12,817 nt of DNA, from NCBI GenBank assembly GCA_017621115.1, contig JAGATU010000040.1:1-12817 (forward strand). The letters run 5' to 3'. The notes beneath the pieces are model-generated. The model was given only the letters and a program-made list of their open reading frames with translations. It ran no database searches and was not told the DNA's origin. Position numbers and translations under genes: made by a program. Shown here piece after piece: positions 6,646-12,817 of the stretch. Each line of letters starts with the position of its first letter. Position 1 is the first letter of the stretch. Origin of the DNA: Lachnospiraceae bacterium (GTDB lineage: Bacteria; Bacillota_A; Clostridia; Lachnospirales; Lachnospiraceae).

Positions 6646-7156
6646 GGAAGAAACTGACAATGACGTCAAGAATGACGCCGAGCATAGCACCGGCAAGTGT
6701 CCATTTTGTTTTAGTCACTTTTGCGGTCAGAAAATAGATGCTCATTGTGTAAAAAACGGTTTCGCTGCAACTGCAGAGGACGGATGCCATCATTCCGGTA
6801 AAAGAATCCGGACCGTAGGTTTTAAAAATGTCCAGTACCAGTCCGGTTGCTGCGGAGCCGGAGAATATTTTTACAAAAATAAGACTGTAGAGGTCGGAGG
6901 CAAGAAAGTCCCCGCCCGGCAGTTTTTGAATCAGATTTCCAAGAAAAGTTAAAAATCCCGATGCGCGTAAAATCCCGACACCGACCATTAAGGCGATGAG
7001 TGTCGGGACTATTTTTACGACCGTAAGAAGCCCGTCTTTTGCACCAATAATAAAGTCGTCGTATACATGACTTCCCGATACGACTCCGTACAGGACGATA
7101 TAGAAGATTAATAGAGGAATGACGATATTAGAAAAATTAGCAAGTACATTTGCCAT
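6617..7156 (-). CDS. spmB: Spore maturation protein B
   Basis: This 179-aa Gate-domain membrane protein matches SpmB in length and sequence. It opens with NIVIPLLIFYIVLYGVVSG, followed by KDGLLTVVKIVPTLIALMVG, then PGGDFLASDLYSLIFVKIFSGSAATGLVLDIF, the SCSETVFYTMSIYF block and a C-terminal membrane segment. In Bacillus it works with SpmA in the developing spore. The start codon (complement of 7154-7156) follows an AGGGG site by 6 nt on the reverse strand. The reading frame is intact with a TGA stop, so this is not a pseudogene. Its last 29 bp overlap the end of spmA on the opposite strand, and no terminator is visible for either transcript there. A sigma-E-like promoter lies upstream at 7183-7210. 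Confidence 0.92.
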   Translation of the reverse strand: MANVLANFSNIVIPLLIFYIVLYGVVSGSHVYDDFIIGAKDGLLTVVKIVPTLIALMVGVGILRASGFLTFLGNLIQKLPGGDFLASDLYSLIFVKIFSGSAATGLVLDIFKTYGPDSFTGMMASVLCSCSETVFYTMSIYFLTAKVTKTKWTLAGAMLGVILDVIVSFFLTVYLMSHP

Positions 7157-7182
7157 AAGGTACCCCTGAAATTACTTATTTC

Positions 7183-7210
7183 ATTCTATGAACGGGATGG
7201 AATTCTATGC
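7183..7210 (-). promoter_or_regulatory. Candidate sigma-E-like promoter of spmB with duplicated CATAGAAT
   Basis: Read on the reverse strand, GCATAGA (7204-7210) fits the sigma-E -35 box at 5 of 7 positions. CATAGAAT (7183-7190) fits CATACAMT at 7 of 8, and the spacer is 13 bp. The octamer CATAGAAT also occurs exactly at 7202-7209, overlapping the -35 box, giving two copies 19 bp apart. The expected start lies near 7175, leaving a short leader with the AGGGG ribosome site. The sporulation role of SpmB supports the reading. Confidence 0.5.
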
Positions 7211-7240
7211 CTTTCGGATGAGGTAAAACACGATTTTCTT

Positions 7241-7253
7241 AAGGTGACACCTT
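7241..7253. repeat. 13-bp palindrome in the divergent spmB/hydrolase intergenic region
   Basis: AAGGTG-A-CACCTT is a perfect 6-bp inverted repeat around one central base. Its one-base centre rules out an RNA hairpin, so it is a candidate protein-binding site. It overlaps the first two bases of the proposed -35 box of the downstream gene (7252-7257). Confidence 0.4.
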
Positions 7254-7281
7254 GAAGTTGTGCCCTGTTTTATAGTAGAAT
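7252..7281 (+). promoter_or_regulatory. Candidate sigma-A promoter of the DUF5722-like/Mrr-like operon
   Basis: TTGAAG (7252-7257) and TAGAAT (7276-7281) are separated by 18 bp. The -10 box matches 5 of 6 and the -35 box 4 of 6. The predicted start near 7288 gives a leader of about 40 nt. AGGG (7319-7322) lies 6 nt before the start codon. The overlapping palindrome may regulate it. Confidence 0.45.
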
Positions 7282-7328
7282 GATACACGACTGTGTAGAA
7301 AATAATTTTTTGAGATATAGGGTAGAAG

Positions 7329-9245
7329 ATGTCGGATAAAAAAGATAAGGTTTTGAGACCGAAAAAGAAGAAAGTAATTAGGAAAAAACGCAAAAAGAAC
7401 TGGTTAAAGATTCTGATTTTTATATTGGTGCTGGCAGTTCTTGCTGTTGTTGGTACTATGGGAGTCCGCCAGTATAAGATTAAAAAGGAAGCGGAACGCA
7501 AGCAGCAGGAAGAAATCCGACGTGCAGAGGCATATGCGGTTATGGAAGAGGCGCGTGCGGGACGAAGACAGATTGAACTGGAAATGGCGCAGAAGGCGTT
7601 CCGTCTGCGTGCAGAAGACCGTATGAAGACAACCGGAGGTCTTCAGGCAGCGTGGGAAGAACTGTGGCTGGATGTGATACCGCTTACTTCCGAGAATGAG
7701 AATACTTTTGCAGAAATTGAAAGTTGTCTTATTTATGAAGAAGATAAATCCCTGGTACAGGTAAAGGGAACTATTCCGGGAATTCCGGAAAGTGATAGTG
7801 ATGACATTTATTTATTTGCACTGAATACCTATGAGACAAGCCTTCCGGAAGGCGCAGAACCGGCGGATACCTATCGTATTGAGAAGACGAAGGCAACGTT
7901 TGAATTCTATGCGAATTTGAATAACCGTCAGGCAGGTTCGCGTATGTTTAAGAAGTTTGTTGTGGCGGCAAAGGTAGACGGTAAATACAAGATTATTTCC
8001 AAGAGCCGTTATATTACCAATCCGGAAGCGGTTGCGAAATATGATGTATATACACCGGCATCGTCGATAAAGGGGCTTCTGATAGACCCGAATCGTTTGA
8101 ATACAGGCGAACTGGAGGATCTTGGTGTTAAGCAGGCGGCGTACAACATTCCGTTTTCCAAGATTACGGGACAGACAACGAGCGGTAATTATCCAACGAT
8201 TCATTATACATACAATGGCAAGACTTATGCGATTGACGGACAGTCGGTGGCGGAATACGATATTGTTTTCGGTAGTTTGTCCAGAAAAGGAATCCGCGTA
8301 ACGGCGATTCTTTTAAACGATATGAATTACGAATATCCGGAACTTGTCCATCCGCAGTCAAGGAGCGGTTCGACGGCACCGTATGTGATGTTTAACGGAG
8401 CCGAGCAGGCCGGAATTGATGCGATGGCGGCGATTACAACATTCCTTGTAGAACGTTATAGCGGAAGCGGACACGGAACGGTATCCAACTGGGTTATTGC
8501 CAATGAGATTAATGCCCGTAAGCAGTGGAACTACATGGAGTATACGGATGTATACACTTACACCAAGGAATACGCACAGGCTTTCCGTGTGTTCTACAAT
8601 GCCATCAAGGCGGTGAATGCTTCGGCAGAAGTGTACATGCCGCTTGACCAGACGTGGAACCGTAATCACAACGACAATAATTACGACGCCCGTGATGTCC
8701 TGGATAACTTTAATGCGATTGTCAAAGAAAAAGGAAATATAGACTGGCAGGTTGCTTATCACCCGTATCCGGTACCGCTTACCAACGCGGCATTCTGGAA
8801 CACCGGAGCTTATTACAAGAAACTTACGGTAGACAGTGTGGATACAGCGATGATTAATATGAAGAACGTACATGTTGTCACGGATTATCTGCAAAGGGAG
8901 GATTTCCTGACTGACGCCGGAGAAGCCCGTCATGTACTTTTAAGCGAGCAGGGATTTACATCTTCTTCAGGAGGAGAAGGCGTTCAGGCGGCAGCATTTG
9001 CATATGCATATTACATTGCCGAAGCCAATAGCCAGATTAACGGATTCTTATTAAACCGTCAGACGGATGCACCCGAAGAAGTGGCACAGGGACTGGCATT
9101 TGGTTTGAATTACTCCAATGGTTCCCACAAAAAGGTTTACAATGTCTTTAAACATATTGATACGGCGGAATCGCAGAATGCAACGGAGTTTGCTAAGTCC
9201 ATCCTGGGTATTAGTGATTGGTCATCTGTCATAAAACAGAGGTAG
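7329..9245 (+). CDS. Membrane-anchored putative glycoside hydrolase, DUF5722-like TIM barrel
   Basis: In this 638-aa protein, residues 1-25 are strongly basic, followed by one membrane segment (about 26-45) and a charged helix of coiled-coil character (about 48-98). A strand-rich domain covers about 108-235 and a probable TIM barrel about 245-630. The positive-inside rule places the bulk outside the cell. Two acids fit a clan-A glycosidase: VIANEIN with Glu393 (Asn-Glu, acid/base at strand 4) and LLSEQGF with Glu540 (nucleophile at strand 7). AYHPYP near residue 480 resembles a substrate-cleft motif. Overall it resembles DUF5722 proteins, whose substrates are, as far as I know, undefined; assignment is from memory and the catalytic residues are inferred. 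It is separated by 3 bp from the Mrr-like gene, so the two form one operon. Confidence 0.75.
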   Translation: MSDKKDKVLRPKKKKVIRKKRKKNWLKILIFILVLAVLAVVGTMGVRQYKIKKEAERKQQEEIRRAEAYAVMEEARAGRRQIELEMAQKAFRLRAEDRMKTTGGLQAAWEELWLDVIPLTSENENTFAEIESCLIYEEDKSLVQVKGTIPGIPESDSDDIYLFALNTYETSLPEGAEPADTYRIEKTKATFEFYANLNNRQAGSRMFKKFVVAAKVDGKYKIISKSRYITNPEAVAKYDVYTPASSIKGLLIDPNRLNTGELEDLGVKQAAYNIPFSKITGQTTSGNYPTIHYTYNGKTYAIDGQSVAEYDIVFGSLSRKGIRVTAILLNDMNYEYPELVHPQSRSGSTAPYVMFNGAEQAGIDAMAAITTFLVERYSGSGHGTVSNWVIANEINARKQWNYMEYTDVYTYTKEYAQAFRVFYNAIKAVNASAEVYMPLDQTWNRNHNDNNYDARDVLDNFNAIVKEKGNIDWQVAYHPYPVPLTNAAFWNTGAYYKKLTVDSVDTAMINMKNVHVVTDYLQREDFLTDAGEARHVLLSEQGFTSSSGGEGVQAAAFAYAYYIAEANSQINGFLLNRQTDAPEEVAQGLAFGLNYSNGSHKKVYNVFKHIDTAESQNATEFAKSILGISDWSSVIKQR

Positions 9246-9248
9246 AAC

Positions 9249-9704
9249 ATGACTTTTGAATCTGCAACCATTATTATTATAATTTTATTGATTCTTGTAT
9301 TTTTTGTTACGGTATTTGCGATTACACGTAAGTACCGAAGAAAATACGATAACTGTTCCCTAGATGAAATAGAAGGGCATGATTTTGAGTATTATTGCGC
9401 CGAACTTCTCAAAAAGCGAGGTTTCGAAGAAGTGTCCGTGACCAAAGGCAGCGGGGATTACGGTGTAGATATACTTGCTGAAAAAGACGGTGTTACATAT
9501 GCCATCCAATGCAAGGCCTACACGACACCGGTCGGTGTGAAAGCCGTCCAGGAGGCCTGCGCGGGACGTGAATTTTACGACCGTATGGTAGGCGCCGTCC
9601 TAACCAACCAGTACTTCACCAAACCGGCCGTTGAGGCCGCCAAAAAACTTAAAATCCTACTCTGGGACAGAGGTTATCTGGATAGTATGATTGAGGAGGA
9701 ATAG
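9249..9704 (+). CDS. Membrane-tethered Mrr-like PD-(D/E)xK nuclease-fold protein
   Basis: This 151-aa protein begins with a very hydrophobic segment (residues 6-26), followed by RKYRRK and a restriction-endonuclease-like Mrr_cat domain. Visible active-site elements are Glu47 and Glu52 in HDFEYYCAELLKKRGF, then GSGDYGVDILAE with Asp74, and the strand YAIQCK with Gln87-x-Lys89. Together these make the D...QxK form of PD-(D/E)xK. The C-terminal VGAVLTNQYFTKPAVEAAKK is also typical of Mrr-family proteins. There is no DNA-recognition winged helix as in Escherichia coli Mrr. No methyltransferase or specificity subunit is nearby, so a classic restriction system is unlikely. The start lies 3 bp after the hydrolase stop, with AGAGG at 9238-9242. 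Its stop codon is inside the hairpin at 9694-9723. Confidence 0.85.
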   Translation: MTFESATIIIIILLILVFFVTVFAITRKYRRKYDNCSLDEIEGHDFEYYCAELLKKRGFEEVSVTKGSGDYGVDILAEKDGVTYAIQCKAYTTPVGVKAVQEACAGREFYDRMVGAVLTNQYFTKPAVEAAKKLKILLWDRGYLDSMIEEE

Positions 9705-9723
9705 CCGGTGGGCTATTCCTCCT
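9694..9723. terminator. Hairpin shared by two convergent genes (bidirectional terminator candidate)
   Basis: AGGAGGAATAGCC (9694-9706) and GGCTATTCCTCCT (9711-9723) pair over 13 bp around a GGTG loop. Only TTT follows on the + side and no T-run follows on the - side, so termination may be incomplete. The stop codon of the Mrr-like gene (9702-9704) and that of the DUF885 gene (9713-9715) occupy mirror positions in the two arms, and both genes end GAG-GAA-TAG. Confidence 0.7.
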
Positions 9724-11527
9724 TTAAACGTTCTTGTAAGGATGTAAAGTCAGAGGGACCGCTTTCCAGGAAGAATTGGTGGAAGGCGTAGTCACTGTAT
9801 TTACTTCCCAGTTCTTTTTTTGCAAGTTCCTTAAGTGACAATATTTCCATATTGCCCCAGTAGTATTTGGGGTAGTTGCAGGGTTCTTCGATGATGTACT
9901 CGTAGATGTCGCGGATGGCGTCTGGGTCGGTGATGCCGTGGGCGTTTAGGAGTTCGGTTACGCGGGCAAGGTCCATACCGTAGTAGTGGATACCGATGTC
10001 CAAAAGGCTTAATAAGGCAAGGGAGGCGCAACGCTCCTGTTTATAAATGTCAAATAAAAGGCGGTAGTCTTCTTTGCCGGTGTCTCCGATCAGAAGGTTG
10101 GCGGCGTATTCATATGAGAGGAGTTCGACGTACAATGCCCAGCCCTCCACATAACCGCCGTAGTTAAGAGTACTACGCAGGTAAGGAAGGTTATTGGCAT
10201 CGCGGTAAATCTGGTAATAGGTAGTCTGGTACATGTGGCCGGGGTAACCTTCGTGGGCAAGGGTTGTATATAGTTCCAAACCGCTCGGAGCCATGGACCT
10301 ATTGATGTAGATGGAGTTTTGCGAGTTGTCGTCAATCGGCGGAACCAGATAATACGCCGGGGCCGTAAATTTTTCCAGGGACGGACTGACGTCTTTAACG
10401 GTTGCTGAGAAGGACGGTGTATTAAAAGTTGCGGAAACGGAAGGAAAATCGTCTTCCATTTGTTTGGTCAGGTGCGCGAGGATATCGTCCGAATCACTCA
10501 GGGTAAAATACGATAATTCGGCCTCTGTTAAACTGCAGGTATTTTGGAAAGCAATCAGATCACTCCTTAACTGATACATGGTATTGTAGTAATTCTGCGC
10601 AAGGGTTTTGTATACTTCATCAATGGGTTTGTCGGAACCTGTGGTTCGTTTAAACAGCCAGGCATAATATCCTTTTCCCGGTTCAAAGGCACAGAGTCCG
10701 GCATCATTTTGGCCGCTTCCCATAAATGTTTCAAGAGTCCTGCCAAGGTCGCAATAGGCTTTCAGGACATAATTTTTCAGATATTCATTATTAAGAAGGC
10801 GGTAGTCACCGGCTTCTTTTTCGTTTATAATTCCTTCTTCTATAGCCTTTTGCAACCGTTCGTCAAAAGTGGTAACCAGAAAGTGGTTGCCATTGTCAAT
10901 TTCTTCCGAAGTGATAACGGTTTTGCATTGGGAAATGACTTTCTCAAGAGCAAAATCCGCCATTCCGAATCCTTTTTGTACCTTTTCTTTTGTGAAATCA
11001 CAATAACTTGCAAAATATTCCGGTGTCATTTTAAGAAGGGCAAGATAGTTTTCGATATCTTCTTTGCAACGGAATGTGTATTCCGCCATCAGAATCGGGT
11101 ACTGTATCTGGATACCGCCGGAGGGCGAAAACATTTCCTGTAAATAAAAATATTGCTTTCCTTCCAAATCCGTAGACAGGGAATCGATTAACAGATTTTG
11201 GGTATATCGCTCCTCAACGGATAGTTTTTGAGGGTCAAAGGTTTGCAGGGTGTCGGAATAGTCCTTAATATTTTGATAGTCTTTAAGTGCCTGTTTCTTT
11301 TCATAAAGAGGAAGGGTGGCTTCCTTTTGTTTAATGCCGAAATCCTTTGGATGGGCAATGGTATAGTGGAGCCCGAGGGTGTCCTGTTCCATTTCTGAAG
11401 TAAATATTTCGTTGCAAAAATTATAAAAAGCGTTTTTCCGTACGTATAAGAATCCGGCTAAAATAAGTAGGGAAATACCGGCAGAAATAAGTATAATCAG
11501 AGGCTTTCGCCGAAGAATTTGTTTCAC
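9713..11527 (-). CDS. DUF885 family putative metallopeptidase, membrane-anchored
   Basis: This 604-aa protein of the DUF885 family includes zinc-peptidase-like proteins. The metal site is AHEGYPGH (His425, Glu426, His431), with EGWALYVE (Glu461) as a likely third ligand about 35 residues later. The N-terminus has basic residues then a membrane segment (about 8-28: LIILISAGISLLILAGFLYV) with no lipobox Cys, so it is an uncleaved anchor with the domain outside. The start is a GTG (complement of 11525-11527), because an in-frame TGA lies three codons upstream and the next Met is residue 46, beyond the anchor. The ribosome site is weak (GGTGA, 6 nt). It is a single gene, divergent from rpe and convergent with the Mrr-like gene. 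Substrate is unknown: peptides or peptidoglycan-derived material are guesses. Confidence 0.88.
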   Translation of the reverse strand: MKQILRRKPLIILISAGISLLILAGFLYVRKNAFYNFCNEIFTSEMEQDTLGLHYTIAHPKDFGIKQKEATLPLYEKKQALKDYQNIKDYSDTLQTFDPQKLSVEERYTQNLLIDSLSTDLEGKQYFYLQEMFSPSGGIQIQYPILMAEYTFRCKEDIENYLALLKMTPEYFASYCDFTKEKVQKGFGMADFALEKVISQCKTVITSEEIDNGNHFLVTTFDERLQKAIEEGIINEKEAGDYRLLNNEYLKNYVLKAYCDLGRTLETFMGSGQNDAGLCAFEPGKGYYAWLFKRTTGSDKPIDEVYKTLAQNYYNTMYQLRSDLIAFQNTCSLTEAELSYFTLSDSDDILAHLTKQMEDDFPSVSATFNTPSFSATVKDVSPSLEKFTAPAYYLVPPIDDNSQNSIYINRSMAPSGLELYTTLAHEGYPGHMYQTTYYQIYRDANNLPYLRSTLNYGGYVEGWALYVELLSYEYAANLLIGDTGKEDYRLLFDIYKQERCASLALLSLLDIGIHYYGMDLARVTELLNAHGITDPDAIRDIYEYIIEEPCNYPKYYWGNMEILSLKELAKKELGSKYSDYAFHQFFLESGPSDFTSLQERLKEE

Positions 11528-11557
11528 GTGTTGTCACCAGGTCTTTTTTTAAAAGGT

Positions 11558-11602
11558 ATGTGCAGACAGAGCACATCATTCTTTGACAGAATGTCCTTTT
11601 TT
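11558..11602. other. Two tandem short hairpins plus T-run in the DUF885/rpe divergent region
   Basis: ATGTGC (11558-11563) pairs with GCACAT (11571-11576), and CATTCT (11577-11582) pairs immediately afterwards with AGAATG (11588-11593). T6 follows at 11597-11602. GACAGA occurs in both elements, at 11565-11570 and 11585-11590, 20 bp apart. On the - strand these would be in the leader of the DUF885 mRNA. On the + strand they lie upstream of the rpe promoter. They may be RNA structure or operator sites; the function is not evident. Confidence 0.4.
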
Positions 11603-11616
11603 ATTTTCCTGAAATA

Positions 11617-11625
11617 TGTTATTAT
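11617..11625 (+). promoter_or_regulatory. Extended -10 promoter candidate for rpe
   Basis: TGTTATTAT (11617-11625) is a TGn-extended -10 element with TATTAT matching 5 of 6. The -35 region is only a T-run (11597-11602). On the opposite strand the same bases read TATAAT (11621-11626), which could serve the DUF885 gene from an overlapping divergent start. The rpe leader of about 70 nt contains a small hairpin, TTCCG/CGGAA (11670-11688), just before the ribosome site. Confidence 0.45.
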
Positions 11626-11704
11626 AGATAAACATGGGAAATTGTGCCTTATAGTAAATGCGCACAGAGTTCCGCAAGGGTTACGGAAAAAGAGGAGAGA
11701 CATT

Positions 11705-12370
11705 ATGAATATTTTAGCCCCTTCGATTTTAGCGGCTGATTGCACCATTATGGGTGAGCAGATTAACAGCGTCAAAGAAGGCGGAGCAAAGTACCTCCAT
11801 ATTGATGTTATGGATGGCGTGTTCGTGCCGTCGATTTCATACGGTATGTGTGTTGTGCAGTCACTTCGTAAGATAAAGGATATTGTGTTCGATGTGCACT
11901 TGATGATTACCGAGCCAATCCGATACATAGAGGAATTTGCCAAAGCGGGTGCGGACATTATTACAGTCCATTTGGAAGCCTGCGAGGATGTGGAAGCTAC
12001 ATTGTTAAAGATTAAGGAATGTGGCTGTAAGGTAGGCCTTTCCATTAAGCCGGCGACCCCGGTTGCTGAAGTCATGCCCTGGCTGGGGCTTGTAGATATG
12101 GTATTGATTATGAGTGTGGAGCCGGGATTTGGAGGACAGAAGTTTATGGATGCGTCTGTCGGACGCGTGCAGGAACTGCGCCGTATGATTACAGATGGCG
12201 GTTTTGCCGTGGATGTGGAAGTAGACGGCGGTATTAATATCCATAATGTGGATACAATAGTAGAAGCGGGAGCCAATGTTATTGTTGCAGGTTCTGCAGT
12301 GTTTGGCGGGGATGTTCTTGCCAATACAAAGGCTTTTGTGGACAAATTGTCTACCGGCGTAATTTGGTAA
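11705..12370 (+). CDS. rpe: Ribulose-phosphate 3-epimerase
   Basis: This 221-aa TIM-barrel enzyme interconverts D-ribulose 5-phosphate and D-xylulose 5-phosphate in the pentose phosphate pathway. Family signatures run in order: NILAPSILAAD, YLHIDVMDGVFVPSISYG (metal-binding His and the catalytic Asp of the DVMDG block), IVFDVHLMITEP, VLIMSVEPGFGGQKF, the catalytic VEVDGGIN and the phosphate-binding VIVAGSAVFGG. Length is normal for Rpe. The start is the ATG at 11705, with AGAGGAG at 11691-11697, 7 nt upstream. The longer open frame back to 11519 runs through promoter sequence and lacks homology. metG follows after 28 bp without a terminator. Confidence 0.96.
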   Translation: MNILAPSILAADCTIMGEQINSVKEGGAKYLHIDVMDGVFVPSISYGMCVVQSLRKIKDIVFDVHLMITEPIRYIEEFAKAGADIITVHLEACEDVEATLLKIKECGCKVGLSIKPATPVAEVMPWLGLVDMVLIMSVEPGFGGQKFMDASVGRVQELRRMITDGGFAVDVEVDGGINIHNVDTIVEAGANVIVAGSAVFGGDVLANTKAFVDKLSTGVIW

Positions 12371-12398
12371 AAAGAATTTCAGATAAAGGAGAGCAATT

Positions 12399-12817
12399 AT
12401 GAATAAGGGAAAATATTATATGACTACGGCGATTGCCTATACATCGGGAAAACCTCATATCGGTAATACATATGAGATCGTATTGGCAGACAGTATCGCA
12501 AGATATAAGAGAAAAGACGGTTATGACGTGTTCTTCCAGACAGGAACGGATGAGCATGGTCAGAAGATTGAGATTAAGGCGGCAGAAGCAGGCGTAACAC
12601 CAAAGGAATTTGTTGATGGTGTGGCAGGCCAGATTAAGGATATCTGGGATTTGATGAATACTTCTTATGACAAGTTTATCCGTACAACGGACGATTACCA
12701 TGAGAAACAGGTTCAGAAGATTTTCAAGAGATTATATGACCAGGGTGATATCTATAAGGATGCATACGAAGGACTTTACTGTACTCCTTGTGAATCTTTC
12801 TGGACAGAGTCCCAGCT
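12399..12817 (+). CDS. metG: Methionyl-tRNA synthetase (3' end cut by window)
   Basis: The first 139 residues of a class I aminoacyl-tRNA synthetase that charges tRNA-Met are present. KPHIGN at residues 18-23 is the HIGH signature, VFFQTGTDEHGQKIEIKA follows the Rossmann fold, and FIRTTDDYHEKQVQKIFKRL starts the connective-peptide region. YCTPCESFWTESQ gives a CxxC pair, the first half of a zinc knuckle found in many clostridial MetRS but replaced in Bacillus subtilis. AAGGAG (12386-12391) lies 7 nt before the ATG. The frame is open at the right edge, so the KMSKS loop and anticodon domain are not in view. It is likely co-transcribed with rpe. Confidence 0.96.
   Translation, partial: MNKGKYYMTTAIAYTSGKPHIGNTYEIVLADSIARYKRKDGYDVFFQTGTDEHGQKIEIKAAEAGVTPKEFVDGVAGQIKDIWDLMNTSYDKFIRTTDDYHEKQVQKIFKRLYDQGDIYKDAYEGLYCTPCESFWTESQ

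Noticed and set aside
9249..9704. Restriction-modification or defence island
   Set aside because: Only one Mrr-like gene is present, with no methyltransferase, specificity subunit, helicase or mobile-element gene in the window.
11524..12345. 273-aa open frame on the - strand opposite rpe
   Set aside because: It is rich in Ser, Thr, Pro and Ile, as expected for the reverse complement of a well-conserved gene, and shows no domain. The rpe frame has full family motifs and a ribosome site.

Overview
The window looks like a chromosomal housekeeping region from a spore-forming, low-to-moderate-GC Firmicute, most likely Clostridia of the Lachnospiraceae type. The basis is the gene set (spore maturation proteins SpmA and SpmB, a DUF523 protein, a Clostridia-like methionyl-tRNA synthetase with a CxxC pair), strong AGGAGG-type ribosome binding sites and sigma-A-like promoters with 17-bp spacers. 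I see no transposase, integrase, phage gene, CRISPR array, tRNA or rRNA.

Layout. (1) 1-1493, + strand: a tight three-gene unit: a 5'-truncated pyridoxamine-5'-phosphate-oxidase-family protein, a DUF523 protein and a small P-loop kinase. (2) 1494-3202: a 224-bp intergenic stretch with a near-consensus promoter and symmetrical repeats, then an AbrB-like regulator overlapping a macrolide-type GT1 glycosyltransferase, closed by a strong terminator. (3) 3248-5988: a PlsC-type acyltransferase with a C-terminal zinc ribbon, then a 461-aa GltS/ESS-like membrane transporter, closed by a perfect 14-bp hairpin with a T6 run. (4) 5989-7156: spmA (+) and spmB (-), which face each other and overlap by 29 bp at their 3' ends instead of forming the usual co-directional pair. 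(5) 7252-9723: a membrane-anchored, DUF5722-like putative glycoside hydrolase followed after 3 bp by a membrane-anchored Mrr-like nuclease-fold protein. Its end is mirrored by the end of the next gene. (6) 9713-11527, - strand: a membrane-anchored DUF885 putative metallopeptidase. (7) 11617-12817, + strand: rpe (ribulose-phosphate 3-epimerase) and the 5' part of metG, which runs off the window.

How the genes work together. spmA and spmB are both needed for spore core dehydration in Bacillus and are sigma-E genes there. Here each has a plausible sigma-E-like promoter of its own. The Shine-Dalgarno sequence of spmA lies inside the 3' arm of the terminator-like hairpin, and the predicted sigma-E start falls at the beginning of that arm. 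Read-through RNA would therefore be terminated or untranslatable, while the native sporulation transcript would escape. The AbrB-like protein probably controls its own operon with the glycosyltransferase through the repeats over the -10 box. The rest is a mosaic of small operons (membrane lipid or cell-surface functions and central metabolism) with no evident common pathway.

No wholly new multi-gene system is evident. The most unusual items are the tail-to-tail spmA/spmB arrangement, the spmA hairpin, the operon pairing a surface glycosidase-like protein with a membrane-tethered Mrr fold, and the zinc-ribbon acyltransferase.
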